A stretch of 64,000 nt of DNA from contig CM048844.1 in the NCBI GenBank assembly GCA_026545765.1, positions 15,880,237 through 15,944,236 of the forward strand, read 5' to 3'. Each line of letters opens with the position of its first letter. Positions within the stretch are counted from its first letter, which is position 1. This DNA is from Plantago major (taxonomy: Eukaryota; Streptophyta; Magnoliopsida; Lamiales; Plantaginaceae). Made by a program: the position numbers and the translations under genes. Positions 55,974-64,000 of the stretch are shown in pieces. The notes under the pieces are model-generated. The model saw only the letters and a list, made by a program, of their open reading frames with translations. It was not told where the DNA came from and did not search any database.

Positions 55974-58900
55974 TCAGTTCTTTGGTAGCTCCATTAGTCC
56001 AAGACTATGTCTTAAGGCTAAGAATCTACTTTCTTGTAGTGGCTTAGTGACGATATCTGCAAGTTGGTCTTCAGTCCCAATCTTGAGTATCTCTATATTG
56101 CCTTTTTCAACATGGTCTCTGATGAAGTGGTGTCTAACATCAATGTGCTTTGTTCTTGCATGAAACTTAGGATTCTGAGTTATGGCAATAGCACTTGTGT
56201 TGTCACAGAAAATGGCAGTTCTCTCTTCATTGAGCCCATAGTCTCTGAGTTGTTGTTGTATCCACAATATCTGTGATGCACAACACCCAGCAGTAATATA
56301 TTCAGCCTCTGTGGTAGATGTAGCAATTGAGTTTTGTTTCTTGCTGAACCAAGATATCAATCTAGCACCAAGAAATTGACAAGTTCCTGAGGTGCTTTTT
56401 CTATCAAGCAATGATCCAGCATAGTCAGCAACTGGATAGCCAACCAAACTCAATCCACTGTCTTTTGGATACCACAATCCAACTTCTACAGTACCCTTTA
56501 CATACCTTAATATCTTCATAGCGATGTTGTAGTGTGATTGCATTGGATTTGTCTGAAATCTAACACACACTCCAACTACATATTGAATATCAGGTCTACT
56601 TGCAGTGAGGTACAGTAGAGACCCAATCAATTTCCTATACTTATGTTCTTCAACATTCTTGTCAGATTCAGTATAGGTAATTTTGGTTCCAATGCTCATT
56701 GGTATCTTAGCATTCTTTTCAGAAAGCTTTAGATTGAACTTGTTGAGCATGTATTTTGCATACTTTGTTTGACTAATGAATATTCCATCATTGAGTTGCT
56801 TGACTTGCAGCCCTAGGAAGTAATTCAGTTCTTCCATCATGCTCATCTCAAATTTACTTTTCATGAGTTCAACAAAGTCTTCACAAAGTTGCTTGTCTTT
56901 AGATCCAAATATAATGTCATCAACATATACTTGAACTAAAAGTAATTTTGCATCATGGTTCAAAGTGAAGAGTGTTTTATCAACATCTCCTTTCTTGAAA
57001 CCACTTTCTAGTAGGTATCTGGCCAATGTATCATACCATGCTCTTGGAGCTTGTTTAAGCCCATACAGAGCTTTCTGAAGCTTATAGACCATCCTACGTT
57101 CTGAGGAAACTTCAAAACCTGGTGGTTGCTCAACATAGACTTCCTCAGCAAGTTCACCATTTAGGAATGCACTCTTGACATCCATTTGATAAACTGTAAA
57201 GTCATTATGAGCTGCAAAGGCTAGAAAGAGTCTTATTGCATCCAATCTTGCAACTGGTGCATAAGATTCATCAAAATCTAGTCCTTCAGTCTGGGTGAAT
57301 CCCTTGGCAACCAACCTAGCTTTGTTTCTGGTTATTTCACCAAACTCATTCATTTTGTTTCTGAAAACCCACTTGGTTCCGATTACAAATATTCCGTTAA
57401 CAAATGGAACCAGTTTCCAGACTTTGTTTCTCTCAAATTGATCCAACTCTTCTTGCATTGCAGAGATCCAATCTTGATCCTTTAATGCTTCTTCTATTGT
57501 TTTAGGTTCAATGTTTGAGATGAAACATCCATAGAGACAATTTGCATTTTCAGCGATTGCTCTTCTAGTTCTAACTCCTTGGTCTATGGGACCAATCAGA
57601 TCCTTTGCAGGATGATTTCTTATCCATTTCATAATGGGTTTTGAACTAGTAGGATCAATATCATTTTGATTTGAATGTGAATCAATATGATCTTGATGAG
57701 ATACTTGTGCAGTATCTGAGATATCTGACACATGGGAAATGCCATGGATATCTGACACTTTTTCAGTGTTAGAGATATCTGGAACTTGCATTTCAGCAAT
57801 CTCTCTTTCAGATACCTCTTCATGATGAAGGTTCTCAGTAACTTGTTCCATTTCTGGAATTCTCATAGGAAATTCTTCATCATGTCTTAGAGTCATCTGG
57901 TTGTTACTAAGCATAGGTTGATTTTCATCGTCAGACTCATCCTCTATTTGAATGATGGAATTGTTTCCTTCCGAGGATCCTTTTTCAGAATCTTTAATCA
58001 TTAGTTCTTTGAACCTATCTGAGAGATCATCATTCAAGAGTACTTTCTTGTTTCCTTCATAGAATACTACATGAACAGATTCTTCGATCTTTTGCGTTCT
58101 TTTGTTGTAGATTCGGTAGGCTTTGCTATTCAGAGAATAACCAAGAAATACTCCTTCATCTGCCTTTGGTTGAAATGTTCTCAAGTATTCTTTTTCATTG
58201 TTAAGAACGAAACATCTGCAACCAAACACCCTTAGATGCTTGATACTTGGGGGTCTACCAATGAAAAGCTCGTAAGGAGTTTTTTCATGGTGTTTGTTAA
58301 TCAGACATCTGTTTTGAGTGTAGCATCGTGTTTACGACTTCAACCCAATAGATTTCACTTATTTCAAAGGTCGCCAAGCATTGTTCTTGCTGCTTCTTTC
58401 AGGGTCCTATTCTTTCTTTCAGCAACACCATTTTGTTGTGGTGTCCTTACAGAAGATAGTTGATGTTGTATACCTTTGCAGGTACAAAACTCTTTGATGT
58501 ACTGGTTCACAAACTCAGTACCATGGTCTGTTCTGATTACAGATACCTTGTCATTTTTCATGACTTCGAGCTTATTCAGCAAGTTAGGTATCTCAACCCT
58601 TGCATCAGATTTGTGTTTGAGAAAGACAACCCATGTGAATCTTGAGTAATCATCAACAACAACCAGACCATACTTCTTTCCTGCATAACTAGTTACTGAG
58701 GATTCAAACAAATCCATATGTAACAATTGCAGTGGCCTTTCCCTGGAATGTCTAGTTTTAGACTTGAAAGATGTTTTGGATTGTTTTCCCATTTCGCAAG
58801 CTGAGCATACACCTTCTTTTCTATATGCCATTTTGGGTAAACCAACCACCAACTCTTTCTTGGCTAGCTTATTCAGAGTTTTGAAATTCAAGTGACTCAT

Positions 58901-59335
58901 TCTTTTATGCCATAGCCAATTTTCTTTAGTGTGGCCAGATTGACTCACCATGAGACATTCTTTGGTTGTGGCGGATGCCCAATCAGAAACATAAAGATTT
59001 CCTTTACGCCTTGCAACCAAGACTGTCTGCTTTGACTCATTGTCAATCACTTTACATAGTTTTGACTTGATCTTGACAGTGTACCCTTTGTCTACTAGCT
59101 GACTCATGCTTAGGAGATTATATTTCAATCCTTTTACATGAAGTACTTCAGAGATTGTAAGGGCTCCAAACTTCAAATTGCCAAAACCTATGGTTGGATT
59201 ATCATCTCCTCCAGCAACCCTGATAATTGGTCCATCATTGCACTTTTTATAATCAATCAGATTTGCTTTGTCTCCTGTCATGTGCTTCCCACATCCACTA
59301 TCAAAATGCCACTTCGAATTAGTCTTTAGAGTGTT
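55974..59335 (-). pseudogene. S1 pol, nearly intact
   Basis: The first frame (59335-58364) has the protease motif HFDSGCGKHMTG, the GAG-pre-integrase zinc region (HKRMSHLNF ... CSACEMGKQSKTSF) and the integrase core with HMDLFESS, RTDHGTEF and NGVAERKN. A frameshift lies at about 58330-58390, where family GCTGTG reads CGTG and CAGC reads CGAC. The second frame (58229-55974, 751 codons) has the integrase end, RT with [10 protein letters not shown] at about residue 430 and a complete RNase H ([34 protein letters not shown]). Apart from that one short stretch it looks functional. Confidence 0.9.
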
Positions 59336-60552
59336 CTGCACAAAACAGGAAACAGGAGATTAGGTTCTCATACCAACAATGGAACCATTTGGACTGAAGA
59401 ATCTTCCAGTAGGAATCCATTTTTGAATGAATTTCTTAGGAACATTCTTTTGTCTAACAGGAACATAAGGAGGAATTCTAGTTAAATGATTAGTATCATT
59501 GTCATTAAGAATTATTTTCTTCCTTGGTGTGTTCCTTGGTGCTCCATTTCGTGCTTTCAGATACCTGTCAGGTTTCTGAGTCTGCTTCTCAGCAAACTTA
59601 GCTTTCCTAGCCAGATTTCTTCTAGCTCTGGCATTCAGATTTTCAGTGGCTTGATTCATCTTCCACTTCTGATAATTGCTGTGAGCAATTCTAGCCTTTA
59701 ACCATCGTTCTTGCTCTTGTTTGTATTCACGAGCAAGTTGTTTCCCGATGACTTTATAGCCAATACCATCCGAGCACCTGGTGCTATCTGAGATCTCTTT
59801 TCAACAGCTTTGCTAGTCTCTGGATAATCTATTTTCTTTCCAGAAAACGTGACATAGGAGAATTTATCAGCTCCTGCAATTTTTCCTTTTTGAGAGACAT
59901 AGCACTGTGGATGATTACACTTTTCAGTGTTATGTTTCTTTTCAGAGACATTCCCAACAGTTTTCCTTTGGACTTGTTTTTCCCACAAAGGCTTGGTCGC
60001 AACTGCCTTTCCTTTGTCAACAATCTTAGCTTTCTGACCGATATGGTAGATTGTTTGGGAATCACCTTGCTGAGCACTGACAAATGTTCGACCTTCATTA
60101 CTCTTATTCAGAGTGGAGGAACTGTCTGTGTGTGTGTCCAGCCCAAGTCCTCTCTTTTCTGAAGGATCTCTTAAATAAGATTGTACTTCAGTAAGAGTGT
60201 CACTAGCTTTGGCATAAGATTGAAAAGATAGTTCTTTCTTTTTGAGTTCCTTATTGTCAGAAAGAAGATCTTCACATTTCTTTTGAAGATTGGCCATTGC
60301 TTCTTTATGTGACTTTTCGGTCTCAGATATCTGAGCCTTGAGAAATGCATTTTTAGCATCCTTTTTCTCAGATATCTTGATTAATTGAGAATTTTCCTTT
60401 ACAAGAGAATTCTTTTCTTCTTCAAGGTTTTCGGCTCTAGCTCGGATCATTAGAAATTCTCTTTCGTAGAGATCAAGTTGTCTTTTGAGATTTTCCAGAT
60501 CTTTGATTCCCTCTTCATCACTTTCATAAGTATAGCAGGAAGAATGTGTTAC
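59336..60552 (-). other. S1 gag-pol intervening coding segment with splice-site ends
   Basis: 1,217 bp from GAG|GTAACACATT to CTGTTTTGTGCAG|AAC. It has the same donor, acceptor and content as S2. It encodes a coiled coil (LENLKRQLDLYEREF), a Cys/His stretch (EKCNHPQCYVSQKGK), a basic region and a tail (WIPTGRFFSPNGSIVGMRT) ending TAA at 59360-59362. Allowing for one lost base near 59768, its length would be a multiple of three with the stop in frame, so unspliced RNA gives an extended Gag and spliced RNA gives Gag-Pol. Confidence 0.75.
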
Positions 60553-61850
60553 CTCATCAGCCATTAGACAAGGTTCAATGTTGGAGATATCTGGAAAGAT
60601 TTCTTCAGCCATACCACACACTTCTTTCTTCTTTTGACCAAAGTCAATTATTTCATGAGAGACGCCGCACATTTCTGGGGAAGGCAGTGTGGAATCATCT
60701 GAATCCTCATCCTCAGAGTCAGATTCAATATCTAGAGCATCCAGTTGGATTTGAATCTTTTTTCCTTTCTTCAGTGAGCATAGCTCTCTGACTTCTTTTG
60801 AAGATTCTTCTGTCATTCTTGTCACCTGTCTTTAGTTTGTTGAAGGCTGGGCAATCCTTCTTGAAATGACCAGGTTTCTGACAATAGAAACAGATATCGT
60901 TTCCGATTTCTGCTTCCTCAGTACTAGATACTTTTTTAGCAGACTTGTTCAGTGAGCTTTGCATATTTTTGTACTGGTGGTAGTTTGAGCCTAGATGCTT
61001 TTTCAGCTTCTCTTTGGCTTTTCTTCTCTCAATTTCTCCACTGACATATTTTCCCATTTTCTTTACAGCAAGAGCATCCTCAGTCACCTCCTTACCTTTA
61101 TTCTTTTCAGAAGTTCCTTGAGCAACTAGAGCAACATTCTGCAACTTCTCAGTTGTTTGTTCTCTTTGGGTTGTCTCATAGTCAACAATGGCAAGGTGAG
61201 AGAAAAGTTCCACATGAGTGATATCTGGCATTCCTTGGTTAAAGTAGAAAAACTTTGTGTGTTCCCAGTTATGATTTAGACTTCTCACAATAGTCTTAAT
61301 CTTTTCTGACTGGGTATATCTATTACTCTCACCAAGTGCAGCCATGTCACTCATAAGTGTTGTAAACCGGAAATCTAGTTCTTCAAGAGTCTCTGTGGGA
61401 CCTTGTTTAAAGTTTTGGAATTTGAGCTTCAAAACTTCGAACTTATTTTCCTTTGTTTTCACAGTGCCGACACAGATTTCTTCAATCAGTTGCCAGGCCA
61501 CTTTCGCCGTTTTTGCACCCCACAGTTTACACTGTATGTGCTCTGGAGTAGAACGTATGATGATATGACGAGCCTGTCCATCCAATCGATTTCTCTTGGC
61601 ATCTTATGATGTCCAGAGCTCTCTGGGCTTTGGTTCGTAAATAACTTGACTGGCAGGTCTCCCACTGGTTGACGCATCTGGCTGTGAAGACCCATCACTT
61701 TGTTCACTGTCTCTACCATTAGAAACCTCTATGACTTGCTTGAGTTACTTCGATCATTTCGTCACTGATGGCTTCTAGGTGGAGCATCATGTTGTTCTTC
61801 CATTTCTCATAATTCTCTGGCTTGAGAATTGGGGCGTCACTTAAAGACAT
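60553..61850 (-). pseudogene. S1 gag
   Basis: The ATG is at 61850. The N-terminal part is damaged by a 29-bp deletion near 61746 and a TAA at about 61605. From 61585 the frame is open through WQLIEEICVG, the capsid core and the CCHC knuckle CFYCQKPGHFKKDC. It shifts once at a T-run near 60765 (one extra base) before the acidic Ser/Asp tail and the ...CLMADE donor. Otherwise it is collinear with S2 gag. Confidence 0.85.
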
Positions 61851-61954
61851 CCTGCAGTAGACACACTAAACAAACGAATCAAGTGTAAGTGAAAAGCAGT
61901 TAGTGGGCACTTATCTGGGATCTAAGTTCAAAGCAGAAGGCTTGGGAACCTCCT

Positions 61955-61966
61955 GCTCTGATACCA
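61955..61966 (-). other. S1 primer binding site (tRNA-iMet)
   Basis: Minus strand TGGTATCAGAGC, two bases from the 5' LTR edge at 61969. A leader of about 100 bp to the gag ATG follows. Confidence 0.88.
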
Positions 61967-61968
61967 CT

Positions 61969-63588
61969 TGTTGGTCCAGATAACGGTAAAGTAAAAGACT
62001 GGGGGGGGGGGTGAATAGTCTTTTAAAACTTTTGTCGATAAACACAATTTCTCAGATATCGGTGAAGATATCTGATACTTAATTTCAGAGAGCGGAAGAC
62101 TTTTCTGTGATAAGTGCACGTGCTCAGCAAGATAAGTGTAAGTACTTTGCAAGATAAGTAAAGCAAGTAATAAACTGCAGAAAGTAAATGACACAAGTCT
62201 TTTTATAGTGGTATCTGAAGGTGGCGTAATCCTTCAACTAATCCACTTCGGCCTTTCTCAGACCTAGAATCCACTAAGACAGATAAATGAGGTAACCTTG
62301 CAGATATCTTCTCTTGATTCCTAAATACACTAGGTTCCCAGCCAAGTGTTCCCCCTGAGTTATTCCCCGGCTTTCACAGCCAAGTTCTTCCTGTACTCAG
62401 AAACCTTTTGAGCTTTCCTTAGTTTCCCAAACTAAGTACTTCCTGTGCTCAATAACCTTGGAGTTATTCCTTATTTTCCCAAACTAAGTACTTCCTGTAC
62501 TCCACGCCGTTTAAGGTGTTGGTTAAGGTAAATTGTCAGGTGAGCTTCTTTAATAACTTGTTCAGTTATTCAGATAGCTTTATGAATCAAGTATACTTAA
62601 TACACTTTGCAATGTATGGTATCTTGTTCTTTACTGACCCAAGTCTATGATAAGTGTTCAAGAGAATGAAGCTCAGATATGAAATCTTAGTTCAACTCTT
62701 TCACAAATAGCAATGCTCGTTAAGGATCAGGACACTTAGAACTTTTGTGCTACTTAGAATCAAGAGCTTTGGTCGCAACAGAAAGCTTGAAGGTAAGTAG
62801 TTTGCTTGAGATAGCTTGTGAGAATATTCAGTATGTAGTTCAGTGTGTTCTAAGGTGTGTTCTCAAGCAGTCTAAGTGTTGATATTTATAGATGAATTTG
62901 AGTGCCGTTTGAATAGTATCCGTTAGGCTTAACTCATTTTCAAACTATTGATATCTGAGTATAATCTTAGAGGTGAGTTTGTCTTCTTCTTCAGAAGCTA
63001 CAGCTTTTGTTCAGACATATCTGTCCGCGCATTTAATGCACTGTACTATACGTTGTCCTGTAGTGCCAACGGAACTATGCAAGCTTTCTGAGGCTTTGTA
63101 CGTTCTTTTTCAGAGATCGTCACAGCTCCAGATACCACTTGTTGAAACAACTTGTTATAATATATTTCTTTTTTCAGAAGCGTATTTTATGTCCAAGGTA
63201 TCTGAGTGTAGATATCTGTGGGCACTTTCCTCGTCTCAGAAACCTTCTAATCTCAGATATCTTTTTGCAACACTTGTTTCGAAACACTTGTTTCTTCAAG
63301 ATATCTGGATATAGGTATCTGAAAAACCTTTGTCTTCAGCAATCTTGTGCAGTCTTCAAGTCTTCAAATCCGTTGAACTTTTCCTGCTGGATGCCTTCTT
63401 CTTGGTCTTCTTCAGAAAATAAAAATTACATTTCGAAACCTAACATCCTATACAAGATTTGCTAGACTATCGTACTTAGTGAGTTTCCTCTTTTACAGTG
63501 TTCAAGTGAACTAAGAGTACTAATCACCTTTCTGAGCTAAAATAAGTCATTAGGTTGTTGATCAAAATCTAAACAGATATTCTTAACA
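61969..63588 (-). repeat. S1 5' LTR
   Basis: 1,620 bp, same length as the 3' LTR and nearly the same sequence by eye. The TATA box (minus TATAAATA) is at 62883-62890, so U3 is about 0.7 kb. The G-run hairpin is at 61990-62025. The outer end TTCTTAACA abuts the duplication GTTTT. Confidence 0.92.
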
Positions 63589-63780
63589 GTTTTTACGAAG
63601 ATTTCGAACTAGACGAACCTATATGAACGAATCCTAACCCTAGAAACGGATACGCAAAACTATACATAACTACTGTGTTCGGAGTGGTTTAGCTACTCAT
63701 AGTAGAAGCAAAGATCAAAGACTTCAAAGTATTGCATATGATAAACATAGACATGTTGATAATCGCACGCAAGCTCATAC
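63589..63780 (-). repeat. G1 5' LTR, second part
   Basis: It resumes the G1 LTR exactly after S1 (GTTTTTACGAAGATTTCG) and matches 97-288 of the 3' LTR copy. It ends at 63780 where a new sequence begins. Confidence 0.9.
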
Positions 63781-64000
63781 TGTGAGACCCCTCGAAAAGA
63801 AAAGAAAAGAAAATCCTTAGGAACTCAGTTAGAAGAATAAGGTCAACTTGTGAATAAATAAACCGACTATTGTATTAATTTATAATTTAGTCATTTATGA
63901 AACGTTTAATGGAATTACAACTGACGCAATGGCATGTTCGAAAGAGAGCACCACGAAGCATCGAACTTACCTCGGGTCCTAGTAGTACAAATTTGTTACC
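63781..64000. mobile_element. Start of another LTR-like element, truncated by window end
   Basis: At 63781 the G1 LTR is replaced by TGTGAGACCCCTCGAAAAG. A TG start with this GAGACCCCTCG motif resembles LTR starts of Tekay-type chromovirus gypsy elements as I recall them. No coding region is visible in 220 bases, and the far end and target duplication are outside the window. Confidence 0.45.

Larger units (their letters stand above)
10540..63588 (-). mobile_element. S1: Sirevirus-like copia element with intron-bearing ORF3
   Basis: S1 occupies 10540-16447 and 53498-63588, about 16.0 kb once S2 is removed. The 5' LTR is 61969-63588 and the 3' LTR 10540-12159, each 1,620 bp. The target duplication is GTTTT. 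The order on the minus strand is iMet primer site, gag, coiled-coil segment, pol, spacer, ORF3, polypurine tract. Domain order integrase-RT-RNase H makes it Ty1/copia. The RT and RNase H motifs, large size and extra ORF after pol fit the Sirevirus (Maximus/SIRE) lineage; this placement is by memory of family motifs, not by phylogeny. Confidence 0.9.
1..63780 (-). mobile_element. G1: gypsy-like gag-protease LTR element, host of the whole nest
   Basis: This is the oldest element, read on the minus strand. Its 3' LTR (1-892) is cut by the window start. Its internal region is 893-3486 plus 9152-10107, split by G2. Its 5' LTR is 10108-10539 plus 63589-63780, split by S1. The internal part is only about 3.5 kb. 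It holds gag and an aspartic protease but no integrase or reverse transcriptase, so it probably depended on a partner. The primer site resembles the 3' end of tRNA-Asp, as in Athila-type plant gypsy elements; that lineage assignment is an inference. The sequence leaves the G1 LTR abruptly at 63781. Confidence 0.85.

Noticed and set aside
59336..59375. A 34-base intron from GTATGAG to GTGCAG at the S1 gag-pol stop
   Set aside because: Too short for plant splicing; the donor GAG|GTAACA at 60552 fits better, and its exact junction is seen in S3.

Overview
The window is transposon DNA from a plant nuclear genome, most likely a eudicot with a large, repeat-rich genome. I see no host gene, tRNA, rRNA, CRISPR array or prokaryotic signal. 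The evidence is LTR retrotransposons of plant lineages: Ty1/copia Pol with an initiator-Met primer site, Ty3/gypsy Gag with a tRNA-Asp-type primer site, and TG...CA LTRs with 5-bp target duplications. The species cannot be named.

The sequence is a nest that can be ordered by insertion. The oldest layer is G1, a short minus-strand gypsy-like gag-protease element (1-10539, continuing at 63589-63780). A relative, G2 (3492-9146, duplication AGTTA), sits inside the G1 gag. Sirevirus-like copia element S1 (10540-63588, GTTTT) sits in the G1 5' LTR. S2 (16448-53497, TTTTC) sits in the third ORF of S1. S3 (30947-51971, CACAG, plus strand) sits in the S2 5' LTR. S4 (33259-39375, TTTAC, plus strand) sits in the S3 gag. 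Another LTR-like terminus begins at 63781. Without their inserts S1, S2 and S3 are each about 15-16 kb.

S1, S2 and S3 share one plan: LTR of about 1.6 kb, iMet primer site, gag with a CCHC knuckle, a long coiled-coil segment, protease-integrase-RT-RNase H, a spacer of about 0.8 kb, a very large third ORF (ORF3), polypurine tract and LTR. Two expression features stand out. First, in S1 and S2 the coiled-coil segment between gag and pol is bounded by GT...AG in phase 0 and ends in a stop codon just before the acceptor; S3 lacks exactly this segment, as if copied from spliced RNA. Splicing could therefore choose between a long Gag and Gag-Pol. Second, ORF3 has six exons separated by five short phase-0 introns, at matching places in all three copies. 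It is preceded by a conserved TATA box and an inverted repeat that look like its own promoter. It encodes a basic/acidic, coiled-coil-rich protein with no evident membrane segment.

G1 and G2 carry only gag and protease and look non-autonomous. S4 keeps gag and an RNase H remnant and is also non-autonomous. Most coding regions have frameshifts or stops. Some of these cluster in patches where CAG or CTG has become CG, which may be consensus error rather than decay. All comparisons between copies were made by eye; no identity values were computed.
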